In this document: positions 50,905 through 59,240 of the stretch, piece by piece | How positions within the stretch are numbered: the stretch's first letter is position 1 | How the letters are laid out: every line of letters begins with the position of its first letter | DNA from: JAWXUU01 sp044426045 | GTDB taxonomy: Bacteria; Bacillota; Clostridia; Christensenellales; CAMQZB01 | DNA length: 64,000 nt | Reading direction: 5' to 3' | NCBI GenBank assembly: GCA_044426045.1 | Contig: JAWXUX010000008.1 | Coordinates: 47,135-111,134 of the forward strand | The notes under the pieces: model-generated | What the model saw: the letters and a program-made list of their open reading frames with translations, nothing else | Databases searched by the model: none | What the model was told of the DNA's origin: nothing | Made by a program: the position numbers and the translations under genes

Positions 50905-51068
50905 TGTTTGCTGGAAAGAGGCATTTTTGCCCGCCCAAGGTGTTACGCTCTCAGGTGTGGATATTTCCACAAAGACAGTAAATTGATGGTATTCTGGAGA
51001 AACTTGATTAAATTCAAGTGCCGAAGGTGCAAGCGGAAACGCAAATCTCTCAGGCAAAAGGACAGAAT
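50905..51068 (+). ncRNA. Tandem glycine riboswitch
   Basis: Two aptamers in series. Aptamer I (about 50909-50981) has CTGGAAAGAGG ... GCTCTCAGG ... AAAGACAG; aptamer II (about 50992-51066) has CTGGAGAAAC ... GTGCCGAAGGTGCAAG ... TCTCTCAGGCAAAAGGACAG, nearly the textbook consensus. The linker is short as usual for the cooperative double form. It precedes a Na+/alanine-glycine symporter gene, a fitting target. Confidence 0.93.
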
Positions 51069-51082
51069 TTTATTTTTTCTTA

Positions 51083-51111
51083 CCTAGCACGCAGATGTGT
51101 TAGGGCTTTTT
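51083..51111 (+). terminator. Terminator 1 of the riboswitch expression platform
   Basis: CCTAGCAC / GTGTTAGG stem followed by GCTTTTT, 15 nt after aptamer II. Confidence 0.75.
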
Positions 51112-51135
51112 GGGGGAAAATATTTTTGAAATTTT

Positions 51136-51170
51136 GAGAGTGCGCCATTATTTGGTGGACTCTTTTTTTA
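51136..51170 (+). terminator. Terminator 2 downstream of the riboswitch
   Basis: AGAGT and CGCCA pair with TGGTG and ACTCT; seven T follow. Between here and 51435 I see no gene, only A/T-rich leader with no convincing second promoter. Confidence 0.7.
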
Positions 51171-51435
51171 TTTTGCAAAGATAAAATTAATTACAATCAG
51201 GAAAATTCTTTCCTATATTATGCAAACTGTATATATATATGTTAGCAACTTATTTGTAGTAGTAATAGTATATTCGTATCATATTTGAACTATATAGAAT
51301 TAGTGCTACACAGCATCAAAGCAGAAATAAACTGGTAAAATTCTGCGCTAGAACATTTATTATATACATTTTATATGGTCATGGCAAAGGAAAAAAAGTT
51401 ATAATAAATTATTTATTCAAAGGAGAAACAAAAAC

Positions 51436-52929
51436 ATGCTAGAAAGAATCGAAAGTATAAATTCAGCTATTAATGGTGTTGTTTGGGGTATTCCAGTGCT
51501 ATCTCTATTGATCATTACTGGCGTACTTATGACAGCAATAACAAAAGGATTCCAATTTTCACACTTCAAACATTGGATGAGCCAAACAATCGGAAGTATC
51601 TTCAAAAAAGATATCTCTGGAAAAAACAAAGATAAAGGTTCAATATCTCAATTCCAAGCATTGTGCACAGCACTTGCAGCAACAGTTGGTGTTGGTAACA
51701 TCGCCGGTGTTGCAACAGCTCTTGTATCAGGTGGCCCTGGTGCGATTTTCTGGATGTGGGTTGCAGGTATTTTCGGAACAATGACAAACTTCTCAGAAAA
51801 CGTTCTTGGTATCTACTATCGTAGAAAAAATGAAAAAGACGAATGGATGGGAGGCGCAATGTACTACCTTTCTGATGGTGTCGGCGGATACAAACACGGT
51901 AAACACATCGGTAAAATCTTGGCGGTTATGTTTGCAATCTTTGCAATTTTCGCATCATTTGGTATTGGTAATGCCAGCCAAATCAACACTATTGCATCAA
52001 ATATGGAAAGTGCATTCTCAATTTCACCAACAGTAACTGGTATCATATTGATGGTGCTTGCTGGTCTTGTTATCATCGGTGGTATCAAACGTATTGCTTC
52101 AGTAACTGAAAAAATCGTTCCAACAATGGTTGTTTTGTATTTGGTGGGTGCACTCGCAGTTATCGTTTGCAACGCAGATCAAATCATTCCAGCTTTCGCT
52201 TCAATCTTCTCGTTTGCATTCGGCCTTCGTGCATTTGCCGGCGCAGTTGGTGGTGTTGTTGTTAAAAATGCTGTGACATGGGGTTTCAAACGTGGCGTTT
52301 TCTCAAACGAAGCGGGTCTTGGTTCTTCAGTTATGGTTCACAGTGCTTCAAACGTTAAAGAACCAGTTCGTCAAGGTATTTGGGGTATTTTCGAAGTATT
52401 CGCAGATACAATCGTTGTTTGTACACTAACAGCTCTTGTTATTTTGACAAGTGGCGTTATCGACCTTTCAACAGGTGCTCTTCTTGTCGATGCAGAAGGT
52501 TCAGTTCTTGTTAGTAATGCATTCGCAAGCGTGTTTGGATCAGTTGGTTCATCATTCATCGCAATCGCAATCTTGCTTTTCGCTTTCTCTACTGTTCTTG
52601 GTTGGAGTTATTATGGCACAAAAGCTTGGGAATATCTTTTCGGAACAAAATCAACAATCGCATATAAAGCTGTTTTCGTTGCATTCATCTTTGTTGGTGC
52701 AACAATGAGCCTTACCCTTGCATGGGATATCTCTGACACGTTCAACGGTTTGATGGCTATTCCAAACTTGATTGGTGTTCTTCTTCTTTGCCCACTAGTT
52801 CTTAAAATCACTAAGAACTACGTTGCTCGTATATTTGGAAAATCAAATATTGAGCCAATGTTGAATGCAAATTCAGAAATCCAAAAATCAGAAATCGCAA
52901 GAATGAAAGCTGATGGCGATATCGAATAA
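51436..52929 (+). CDS. Sodium:alanine/glycine symporter (AGCS family)
   Basis: A 497-residue permease with about eleven helices. Family segments include ALAATVGVGNIAGVATALVSGGPGAIFW near the N-terminus and FSNEAGLGSSVMVHSAS in the middle. It imports alanine or glycine with Na+. The glycine riboswitch in its leader points to glycine as the signal and probably the substrate. ATG at 51436 follows AAAGGAGAAAC. Codon use is A/T-ended and consistent with high expression. Confidence 0.94.
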   Translation: MLERIESINSAINGVVWGIPVLSLLIITGVLMTAITKGFQFSHFKHWMSQTIGSIFKKDISGKNKDKGSISQFQALCTALAATVGVGNIAGVATALVSGGPGAIFWMWVAGIFGTMTNFSENVLGIYYRRKNEKDEWMGGAMYYLSDGVGGYKHGKHIGKILAVMFAIFAIFASFGIGNASQINTIASNMESAFSISPTVTGIILMVLAGLVIIGGIKRIASVTEKIVPTMVVLYLVGALAVIVCNADQIIPAFASIFSFAFGLRAFAGAVGGVVVKNAVTWGFKRGVFSNEAGLGSSVMVHSASNVKEPVRQGIWGIFEVFADTIVVCTLTALVILTSGVIDLSTGALLVDAEGSVLVSNAFASVFGSVGSSFIAIAILLFAFSTVLGWSYYGTKAWEYLFGTKSTIAYKAVFVAFIFVGATMSLTLAWDISDTFNGLMAIPNLIGVLLLCPLVLKITKNYVARIFGKSNIEPMLNANSEIQKSEIARMKADGDIE

Positions 52930-52961
52930 AAAATAAAGTTTTAAAATCAAATTTTAAAATC

Positions 52962-52998
52962 AAAAGGAGCGAACAATCAAATGTTCGCTCCTTTTTTA
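52962..52998 (+). terminator. Terminator of the symporter gene
   Basis: AAAGGAGCGAAC / GTTCGCTCCTTTTTTA stem-loop with T-run. Confidence 0.88.
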
Positions 52999-53000
52999 TT

Positions 53001-53096
53001 TAATATAGTATCCACATATTTTAACATAGTATGCACAAGGGCTCCGCCCGCGTGCATTACCACACCTTTCACCTTTCACCTTTCACCTTTCACTTT
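53001..53096 (+). repeat. GTGAAAG palindromic element, partial copy 9
   Basis: Only the right arm is present: GTGCATTACC and four CTTTCAC heptamers, preceded by TAATATAGTATCC...AACATAGTATGCACAAGG, the variant core seen in copy 4. The left heptamer array is missing, so it is a truncated or half-size form. Confidence 0.75.
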
Positions 53097-53169
53097 TGAA
53101 ACAGCGTCGCAAAAACAAAACTTCCCCCTCACCCAACAAGCGGGCAATCCTGCGTGCTCCACCAAAAAT

Positions 53170-54009
53170 CTACTTCCTAAAATACGCCACGCCGAATGAT
53201 TTCGGGCCTGTGTGGACGCCTACTGTGCAGCCTATTGGGGCGAGTGCCCAATCGGAGATACCAAGTTCTTCTTGATATTCACGGGCAAATTCCAAGGCTT
53301 TTTCTTTATAGGCAGCTTCGCCAAAAAAGATTGGCATTGAAAGGTCGGCTTCCTCTCTCACTATTTCCTTGATACGCTTCAATGTTTTCTTTGTTGAAAC
53401 CACTTTTTCCGATGCGTGAACAAGCCCATCTTTTGTTGAAAGAATAACTTTCACTTTCAGCATAGTGCCAATGAATGCCGCCATGTTTGAAAGTCTGCCA
53501 CCGTCGCGAAGATATTTCAACGAGTCAAAAGTCGCTTTCACATCTGCTTTTTCAATGAGAATAGGTACTTTTTTATCGATTTCCTCTATGTTGGCCCCGC
53601 GCTCAATCATTCTTGCGATTTCAAAAGCAATGAGCCCTGAGGGAATTGAAACTGATAAAGTGTCGTAGATATGTATTTTATCAACTGCTCCAAGTTCCTT
53701 TGCCGCGTTGTGGGCACTTTGGTTTGTTCCGCTCATTTTTGAAGAAAGTGTCACGACTGCAATATAATCATAGTCGTCCAAAAACTTTTTAAACACTTCT
53801 CCCCATTCATATTGATTGATTTGGCTTGTTGTTGGCGTTATTCCACCATTCACCTGCCTTTCAAAAAATTCCTCGTCGGTGATTGTCGCACCGTCTTTGA
53901 ATTGTTCGTTCCCAAAAATTATCCCCAGGGGAACGACCTCTATATCATATTTTTCCGCAACGTCCTTTGGAATACTGCAGGCGCTGTCCGCTATAAGTTT
54001 TATTTTCAT
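53170..54009 (-). CDS. DegV-family fatty-acid-binding protein
   Basis: About 279 residues; ATG at 54009 follows GGAGTTAGGC, and the longer frame from 54120 crosses the promoter region. DegV fold with IADSACSIPKDVAEKYDIEVVPLGI at the N-terminus, GITPTTSQINQYEW and TLSSKMSGTNQSA around the fatty-acid head group, and LKYLRDGGRLSNMAAFIGTML. Proteins of this family (FakB) hand exogenous fatty acids to the kinase FakA; no fakA is in this window. Confidence 0.92.
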   Translation of the reverse strand: MKIKLIADSACSIPKDVAEKYDIEVVPLGIIFGNEQFKDGATITDEEFFERQVNGGITPTTSQINQYEWGEVFKKFLDDYDYIAVVTLSSKMSGTNQSAHNAAKELGAVDKIHIYDTLSVSIPSGLIAFEIARMIERGANIEEIDKKVPILIEKADVKATFDSLKYLRDGGRLSNMAAFIGTMLKVKVILSTKDGLVHASEKVVSTKKTLKRIKEIVREEADLSMPIFFGEAAYKEKALEFAREYQEELGISDWALAPIGCTVGVHTGPKSFGVAYFRK

Positions 54010-54249
54010 GCCTAACTCCTTACTTGCATTTTGGAAACTTCCAAAACTTCCTTTGTGACAATAGCATTGTGCTATATAGTAGTATACTATACCCGTAATA
54101 TAAACTATGTATAACAGCAATTAAAAACTTGCGGTTTGCGTTAAGACTTTCAGGAAGTGATTTTAACCAATCTGCGATTTCAAAATCCGCCAAAATCTTG
54201 CAAAAAATTTGTGGCAAAAAAAATTTTGTGGCAATTTTCTCCATGCATC

Positions 54250-54278
54250 TTCACAAACGCGCATAAATGTGTTATAAT
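54250..54278 (+). promoter_or_regulatory. Promoter of nagB
   Basis: TTCACA (54250-54255), 17-bp spacer, TATAAT (54273-54278). Confidence 0.75.
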
Positions 54279-54310
54279 ATAAAAAAGAATTGTCAAAGGG
54301 GACGAAAATA

Positions 54311-55036
54311 ATGAAAATAATTGTCGCAAAAAATTATGACGAGCTCAGCTTTCACGCTGGCGAAATAATCAAAAACCAAATAATTGAAAAACCAGACAGC
54401 GTTCTTGGACTTGCAACTGGCTCAAGCCCAGTTGGCACGTACAAACACCTTGTTGCTGAATTCAATGCTGGAAAAGTTAGCTTTGCAAAAGCGAAATCTG
54501 CAAACCTTGACGAATACGTTGGCATTGCAAAAGACCACGACCAAAGTTATTATTATTTCATGCAGGACAACCTTTTCTCGCACGTGGATATCAATGTGGC
54601 AAATACCAATATTCCAAACGGACTTGCAAGCGACCCAGATGCGGAATGTGCGCGTTATGACGGCGTTATCGAGGCTCTTGGCGGTGTTGATTTGCAACTT
54701 CTTGGAATTGGCGGAAACGGTCATATCGGCTTTAACGAACCCGCTGAATGCTTTTCAAAAGGCACAAATAAAATCGCACTTCACGACAGCACAATCGAAG
54801 CAAACGCGCGTTTCTTTGCTTCAAAAGCTGACGTGCCAACGCATGCATACTCAATGGGTATCGGCACTATCATGAAAGCTAAAAAAATCTTGCTTGTTGC
54901 AAGCGGAAAAGATAAAGCAAAAGCTATCGCAGGTCTTGTGAAAGGCGACATCCGCCCAGACATGCCAGCTTCAATCCTTCAATACCACCCTGATGTGACA
55001 GTGGTTTGTGACGAAGAAGCGGGAGCGTTGTTGTAA
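54311..55036 (+). CDS. nagB: Glucosamine-6-phosphate deaminase
   Basis: About 241 residues; ATG at 54311 follows GGGGACG, while the upstream TTG at 54290 has no proper ribosome binding site. Converts GlcN-6P to fructose-6P and ammonia. Diagnostic stretches: VLGLATGSSPVGTYKHL, NLDEYVGI, LGIGGNGHIGFNEP with the catalytic Asp/His. It could process amino sugars released by the MupG-type/PTS system at the left end. Confidence 0.95.
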   Translation: MKIIVAKNYDELSFHAGEIIKNQIIEKPDSVLGLATGSSPVGTYKHLVAEFNAGKVSFAKAKSANLDEYVGIAKDHDQSYYYFMQDNLFSHVDINVANTNIPNGLASDPDAECARYDGVIEALGGVDLQLLGIGGNGHIGFNEPAECFSKGTNKIALHDSTIEANARFFASKADVPTHAYSMGIGTIMKAKKILLVASGKDKAKAIAGLVKGDIRPDMPASILQYHPDVTVVCDEEAGALL

Positions 55037-55070
55037 GGAAAAGTGGATTGTTAGTATTTATATTTGATTT

Positions 55071-55102
55071 TAAGACCCCAGCTGTTGCGGGGTCTTTTTT
55101 TT
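55071..55102 (+). terminator. Terminator of nagB
   Basis: AAGACCCC AGCTGTTGC GGGGTCTT stem-loop with eight T; element copy 10 follows at once. Confidence 0.88.
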
Positions 55103-55103
55103 G

Positions 55104-55308
55104 AAGTGAAAGGTGAAAGGTGAAAGGTGAAAGGTGTGGTAGGCACTACGCTTCGCTCCGTGCACCCCATTATATTTGGGCAGTAAAATAGGGACGCTCC
55201 TATAAAATAGTTACGCCCCTATTATGGATTACAAATATAATTGAAAAGCACGAGGCAAAGCCGAGTGCATTACCACACCTTTCACCTTTCACCTTTCACC
55301 TTTCACTT
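55104..55308 (+). repeat. GTGAAAG palindromic element, copy 10
   Basis: Four heptamers on each side. The interior shows the long hairpin clearly: ATTATATTTG pairs with CAAATATAAT, and AATAGGG with CCCTATT. Between convergent nagB and the NSS transporter. Confidence 0.9.
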
Positions 55309-55377
55309 TAAAAAAGCGTTGCACACAAAAGACTCTCTCTCAAACCCCCAAGCGTGCTCCCAACTCTCGCTCACCCC

Positions 55378-56760
55378 TTAAACGATTCCAAATCCAGAAA
55401 GGAATACCAAGATGATCAAGATTGGAACTAGGAATTTAACGCAAATTTTCCAGAATTTGAACCACTTGAAAGCTGTGCCGTCTTTTGTGATAGTGTCGTA
55501 GGCTTTTTCTGGTTTCCAGATATAACCGACGAAGATAACGCAAAGAAGACCGCCAAGTGGCATAAGAATTTTAGCAGAGAACGCGTCACAGAAGTCGAAG
55601 AAGTTCAATCCAAAGATTGTGAATCCGCCCCAAACGCCATATGAAAGCGAACAAATCGCGCCGAACACCAAGATGATAGCAGTGATGAAAATCACGGCTT
55701 TTTTTCTTGCCCATCCGAGTTTATCAATGAAATATGCTGCAGGGATTTCTATCATTGCGATAGCTGTTGTCATTGCTGCGAAAAGTGCCAAAAGGAAGAA
55801 CATCGCTGTGAAGATTGTGCCGAGCAAACTGCCAAAACTTGCAAAAATTGTTGGGATTGTCACAAACAATAGCCCTACGCCTTCGCTTGGTTCAAGACCA
55901 AACGCAAACACTGCTGGCAAAATCGCAAGACCCGCCAACATTGCAATACCTGTATCCACGCCCGCAACTTGGATTGACGCTTTTGCGATATCTTGCTTGC
56001 CTTTCAAATAACTGCCGTAAGCGATAACAACGCCGTTACCAATAGACATCGAGAAGAACACTTGACCAAGAGCCACAACCACAAGTTCAGCAGAAAACAA
56101 GCTGAAATCAGGCTTGAACATCCAAACAACACCTTCCCATGCGCCTGGCAATGTGAGCGATCTCACAGCCACGATAATAAGCATCACAAACAGTGCTGGC
56201 ATCATGATATTGCCCGCTTTTTCGAGTGCTTTAACGCCTTTAAGAACGATAGCCGCTGCAATTCCTAAAAACAGTACATGCCATAAAATCGGTTGAACTG
56301 GGCTTGAAATGAAGCTGTTGAACGCATCTGAAGCAGTTGTGCCTGTTTCGATTGTGCCTGTCACTGATTTAAAGAAATATGCCGCAACCCATCCGCCAAC
56401 TACTGAATAGTAAGCGAACATGAAAAAGCACGCGAGCACGCCAAGAAAACCGACTATGCCCCATTTTTTAGAAGCACCAACTTCTTCAGCGATTTTTTCA
56501 TAGGCTGGCACCGCACTTGTTTTTGTGTGAACACCCATAACTGTTTCAGCAAGAACTACCGGCACAGCCACGATTGCAAGAATCGCAAGATATGTCACAA
56601 GGAACACACCACCGCCGTACATGCCAGTGAGATACGGGAATTTCCAGATATTACCAAGACCTACCGCACTTCCTGCAGCCGCCATGATAAACCCAATCTT
56701 CGTGCTGAACCCTTCACGCTCTTTCCCAAGCAGTTCAGCCCCATCATTTTGTTTTTTCAT
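55378..56760 (-). CDS. NSS-family Na+-dependent amino-acid/neurotransmitter-type transporter
   Basis: A 460-residue LeuT-fold transporter. The N-terminal signature GFIMAAAGSAVGLGNIWKFPYLTGMYGGG with the unwound TM1 that binds Na+ and substrate is clear; about eleven helices follow. Substrate is an amino acid or amine, not resolvable. The C-terminus is shorter than in 12-helix eukaryotic relatives, normal for bacterial members. Confidence 0.93.
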   Translation of the reverse strand: MKKQNDGAELLGKEREGFSTKIGFIMAAAGSAVGLGNIWKFPYLTGMYGGGVFLVTYLAILAIVAVPVVLAETVMGVHTKTSAVPAYEKIAEEVGASKKWGIVGFLGVLACFFMFAYYSVVGGWVAAYFFKSVTGTIETGTTASDAFNSFISSPVQPILWHVLFLGIAAAIVLKGVKALEKAGNIMMPALFVMLIIVAVRSLTLPGAWEGVVWMFKPDFSLFSAELVVVALGQVFFSMSIGNGVVIAYGSYLKGKQDIAKASIQVAGVDTGIAMLAGLAILPAVFAFGLEPSEGVGLLFVTIPTIFASFGSLLGTIFTAMFFLLALFAAMTTAIAMIEIPAAYFIDKLGWARKKAVIFITAIILVFGAICSLSYGVWGGFTIFGLNFFDFCDAFSAKILMPLGGLLCVIFVGYIWKPEKAYDTITKDGTAFKWFKFWKICVKFLVPILIILVFLSGFGIV

Positions 56761-56801
56761 ACATTTACCCTCTTTTGTATTTATTTGATTATTTATTTGT
56801 T

Positions 56802-56830
56802 ATTATAACACTATGAATTATAAAAAGCAA
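56802..56830 (-). promoter_or_regulatory. Promoter of the NSS transporter
   Basis: TTGCTT (56825-56830), 17-bp spacer, TATAAT (56802-56807). Confidence 0.65.
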
Positions 56831-56901
56831 TAGTTAACATCTAGTTTACATTTTAAAATTGGCAATACATTAAAAAATACGGCAACTTCTGCCGTATTTA
56901 T

Positions 56902-57255
56902 CTATGTTAATTCAAAATATTCCATTATTGCACCGTTGATTTTGTTTTGCAACTCGTTATCTTTTATTTCTGCCACTTTGGAATTGCCCGCAATTCGCTC
57001 CCTCGCAACTGTCCGAATTTGCTGTAACATCAAAACACTGTCTTTAGAAAGCCCGCTTTCTTCCTTAGATAAATAAACTTCAGTTGGGTAAATTTTTGCC
57101 CCCACCTTAACGGAAGAAAATGGTATGCATGTGAATATTGGCAAATTTTTATTTACAGCATTATTTGAAACGACCAAAACGGGTCTGATGCCCCGCTGTT
57201 CGCTACCTTTACTTGGATTTAAATCCAAGTAATATATCTCCCACTTTTTTACCAT
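56902..57255 (-). CDS. MazF/PemK-type endoribonuclease toxin
   Basis: A 117-residue CcdB/PemK-fold protein. Typical motifs are GEIYYLDLNP-like WEIYYLDLNPSKGSEQRGIRPVLVVSN at the N-terminus, with the Arg of QRGIRPVLV in the active site, and VLMLQQIRTVARERI in the middle (Ser/Thr and the dimer strand). It cuts mRNA at short motifs. Overlaps the antitoxin gene by 7 nt, the standard order antitoxin then toxin. Confidence 0.92.
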   Translation of the reverse strand: MVKKWEIYYLDLNPSKGSEQRGIRPVLVVSNNAVNKNLPIFTCIPFSSVKVGAKIYPTEVYLSKEESGLSKDSVLMLQQIRTVARERIAGNSKVAEIKDNELQNKINGAIMEYFELT

Positions 57256-57506
57256 TCTTCATCCACTCCCAAATCTATTGCATCAAGCTCACTTTGGCAA
57301 GATAATGTCCTGTTTCTGAATTCCTCATCATTCCAAGCGTGCTTCATTTCCGCTTCATACCACTCGCGCCTTTTTTCACTTATCACCATGTCAATCCCAA
57401 TCTTGATTATTTCTGTTATCGATGCAAATTCTTTCGTTGCCACCAACTCTCTCATCTGATCCATTGTGTCCAACGGAATATTAATAGTGCTCTTAACAGT
57501 TTGCAT
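57249..57506 (-). CDS. Ribbon-helix-helix antitoxin of the MazF-type pair
   Basis: About 85 residues; ATG at 57506 follows GGGGGAAGTT, and the codons upstream of it overlap the -10 box of the promoter. N-terminal RHH DNA-binding domain (TVKSTINIPLDTMDQMRELVATKEFASITEIIKIGI), then a Glu/Trp-rich tail (EWYEAEMKHAWNDEEF) that would wrap the toxin and block its RNA site. It autorepresses the pair in known systems. Confidence 0.88.
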   Translation of the reverse strand: MQTVKSTINIPLDTMDQMRELVATKEFASITEIIKIGIDMVISEKRREWYEAEMKHAWNDEEFRNRTLSCQSELDAIDLGVDEEW

Positions 57507-57528
57507 AACTTCCCCCTTTTTTACTTTC

Positions 57529-57557
57529 ATTATATATCACATATGCGTTTTTGTCAA
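57529..57557 (-). promoter_or_regulatory. Promoter of the toxin-antitoxin pair
   Basis: TTGACA (57552-57557), 17-bp spacer, TATAAT (57529-57534). The spacer contains CATATG and TATATA symmetry that could be the antitoxin operator. Confidence 0.75.
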
Positions 57558-57690
57558 TATATTTATCCATACTTTTTTCCATACAATATATTATATGTAT
57601 TTCCAATCGAATTTTATATACAATCTGATAATAAAAAATTAAGCAAAAATCAAAAAGTTCGAGAAGTTTCTTTTGGTGAAGATATGAAAT

Positions 57691-57721
57691 AAAAAAAGCC
57701 GAAAGAGCTTCGCCTTTCGGG
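57691..57721 (-). terminator. Terminator after structured unit A
   Basis: CCCGAAAGGCGAAGCTCTTT-type hairpin on the minus strand followed by seven T; different in sequence from the other two unit terminators. Confidence 0.75.
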
Positions 57722-57751
57722 TGCCTGCTCCTTGGCTAGGGGTATTTTAAA

Positions 57752-57879
57752 GGTGGATACTCGAAACTTTGTTTAAGGGGGCGAGGGGTTGGGCTCTTCA
57801 CCTGCGGTGAATTTGCCGTTGTTTTTTGCATTCTCGTGCACTCGCTTTGCTCGTAGGCGAACGTTCGAATCCGCCACCA
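57752..57879 (-). ncRNA. Structured 128-nt non-coding unit A
   Basis: First of three near-identical units. Ends pair as GTGGAT(AC)TCGAAAC with its inverted copy; inside are hairpins TTCACC-TGC-GGTGAA and the palindrome CGAACGTTCG. Strand is set by the terminator. On the plus strand it starts GGTGGAT and ends GTTCGAATCCGCCACCA, like a tRNA acceptor, T-loop and CCA, but a proper T-stem is absent. Confidence 0.5.
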
Positions 57880-57908
57880 TTTGAGTTTTGGGTTCTGTTA
57901 TAGGCAAT

Positions 57909-57946
57909 AAAAAAAGAACCTCAGCTTGCTATTGCTTGGCTGGGGT
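57909..57946 (-). terminator. Terminator after structured unit B
   Basis: ACCCCAGC ... GCTGAGGT stem and seven T on the minus strand. Confidence 0.75.
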
Positions 57947-57953
57947 AATTGCA

Positions 57954-58081
57954 GGTGGATACTCGAAACTTTGTTTAAGGGGGCGAAGGGTTGGGCTCTT
58001 CACCTGCGGTGAATTTGCCGTTGTTTTCAGCATTCTCGTGCACTCGCTACGCTCGTAGGCGAACGTTCGAATCCACCACCA
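57954..58081 (-). ncRNA. Structured 128-nt non-coding unit B
   Basis: Second unit. It differs from A and C by ATCCACC instead of ATCCGCC at the plus-strand end, which turns a G-U pair of the terminal stem into an A-U pair and so keeps the pairing. Confidence 0.5.
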
Positions 58082-58110
58082 TTTGAGTTTTGGGACGGAA
58101 GATATAAAAT

Positions 58111-58147
58111 AAAAAAAGAACCTCAGCTTGCTATTGCTTGGCTAGGA
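58111..58147 (-). terminator. Terminator after structured unit C
   Basis: Nearly the same sequence as the terminator of unit B (CTAGCC / AGCTGAGG arms, seven T). Confidence 0.7.
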
Positions 58148-58155
58148 TAATTGCA

Positions 58156-58283
58156 GGTGGATACTCGAAACTTTGTTTAAGGGGGCGAAGGGTTTGGCTC
58201 TTCACCTGCGGTGAATTTGCCTTGGATTTTTGCATTCTCGTGCACTCGCTACGCTCGTAGGCGAACGTTCGAATCCGCCACCA
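58156..58283 (-). ncRNA. Structured 128-nt non-coding unit C
   Basis: Third unit, nearest to the tRNA cluster. Contains TTGGATTTTTGCA where A and B have TTG(T)n; all paired segments are kept. Confidence 0.5.
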
Positions 58284-58312
58284 TTTGAGTTTTGGGTTCT
58301 GTTATAGATAAT

Positions 58313-58344
58313 AAAAAAAGACCAAGCCGTTAAGCTTGATCTTT
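58313..58344 (-). terminator. Terminator of tRNA cluster 2
   Basis: AAGATCAAGC TTAACG GCTTGGTCTT stem-loop with seven T on the minus strand, right after tRNA-Tyr. Confidence 0.85.
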
Positions 58345-58345
58345 G

Positions 58346-58430
<85 letters not shown>

Positions 58431-58469
58431 ATATGAGTTTAGGATTTATCGCTAAATCCTAAATCAAAA

Positions 58470-58546
58470 TGGAGCTGGTGATGGGAATCGAACCCGCAAC
58501 CTACTGATTACAAGTCAGTTGCTCTGCCTAGTTGAGCTACACCAGC
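58470..58546 (-). tRNA. tRNA-Thr (UGU)
   Basis: 77 nt, anticodon loop CTTGTAA, encoded CCA. Confidence 0.95.
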
Positions 58547-58568
58547 GTGTGTATTTTGTTTTACCAAA

Positions 58569-58644
58569 TGGTGCCCCGGGGCGGAATCGAACCACCGACA
58601 CGTAGATTTTCAGTCTACTGCTCTACCGACTGAGCTACCGGGGC
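58569..58644 (-). tRNA. tRNA-Phe (GAA)
   Basis: 76 nt, anticodon loop CTGAAAA, encoded CCA. Confidence 0.95.
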
Positions 58645-58649
58645 AAAAT

Positions 58650-58726
58650 TGGCGACCTGGAAGAGACTCGAACTCTCGACCTCTAGCGTGACAGGCTAGC
58701 GTTCTAACCATCTGAACTACCAGGCC
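58650..58726 (-). tRNA. tRNA-Asp (GUC)
   Basis: 77 nt, anticodon loop CTGTCAC, discriminator G, encoded CCA. Confidence 0.95.
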
Positions 58727-58765
58727 ATACTTTTACCCACTTGGAAAACGGTATTAAGTTGTTAT

Positions 58766-58842
58766 TGGTGGGCCTTAAGGGACTTGAACCCCTGACCAAT
58801 CGGTTATGAGCCGACCGCTCTAACCAACTGAGCTAAAGGCCC
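58766..58842 (-). tRNA. tRNA-Met (CAU), elongator type
   Basis: 77 nt, anticodon loop CTCATAA; the acceptor stem is fully paired (GGGCCTT/AAGGCCC), unlike the mismatched first pair of initiator tRNA. The tRNA-Ile-lysidine type is not excluded. Confidence 0.9.
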
Positions 58843-58855
58843 TTAAAGTTTGTTG

Positions 58856-58932
58856 TGGTCGGGGTGAAAGGATTCGAACCTTCGGCCCCATGGTCCCAAA
58901 CCACGTGCGCTACCAAACTGCGCTACACCCCG
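58856..58932 (-). tRNA. tRNA-Pro (UGG)
   Basis: 77 nt, anticodon loop TTTGGGA, encoded CCA. Confidence 0.95.
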
Positions 58933-58964
58933 ATACTGTCATTTCTGACTCACAACGCTATTGC

Positions 58965-58994
58965 ATTTTACTACAATTCAACAGCATTTGTCAA
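58965..58994 (-). promoter_or_regulatory. Promoter P1 of tRNA cluster 2
   Basis: TTGACA (58989-58994), 18-bp spacer, TAAAAT (58965-58970). Confidence 0.75.
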
Positions 58995-59091
58995 GCGTTT
59001 TTTGGAACTTTCAAAAAAAACTTTAAGTTAATTTTATCTCAATTCGGACGAAGCACTGTCACCATGCCACTTCCCTTTGCTGAGCATTAAT

Positions 59092-59121
59092 ATAATATCA
59101 AAAATCAATCGCCCATGTCAA
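59092..59121 (-). promoter_or_regulatory. Second promoter P2 upstream of tRNA cluster 2
   Basis: TTGACA (59116-59121), 18-bp spacer, TATTAT (59092-59097), 127 bp upstream of P1. The stretch between holds no gene. Confidence 0.65.
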
Positions 59122-59240
59122 GGGTTTTGCCAATGTTTTTTCATTTTTTTTAGGAATTACGGATAAAGAAGCTTTTATTGGTGTTTAGGGGTGTTTATGT
59201 GGGGTGGGGGGAGAGTTTTGGTTGGGGGACTTATTTTTTT

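Larger units (their letters stand above)
57752..58283. repeat. Tandem array of three 128-nt structured units
   Basis: Units at 57752-57879, 57954-58081 and 58156-58283, each exactly 128 nt, at a period of about 202 nt. Each is followed on the minus strand by an intrinsic terminator and by a short A/T-rich spacer containing CAAAACTCAAATGG. The array lies between the toxin-antitoxin promoter and tRNA-Tyr and contains no ORF with a start signal. Confidence 0.88.

Noticed and set aside
50797..51057. 86-residue minus-strand ORF upstream of the symporter
   Set aside because: It lies antisense to the glycine riboswitch, whose conserved bases explain the sequence.
57752..58283. Three tRNA genes on the plus strand
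   Set aside because: Acceptor and CCA ends look right, but the T-stem is missing, the D-arm loop is far too large and the length is 128 nt.
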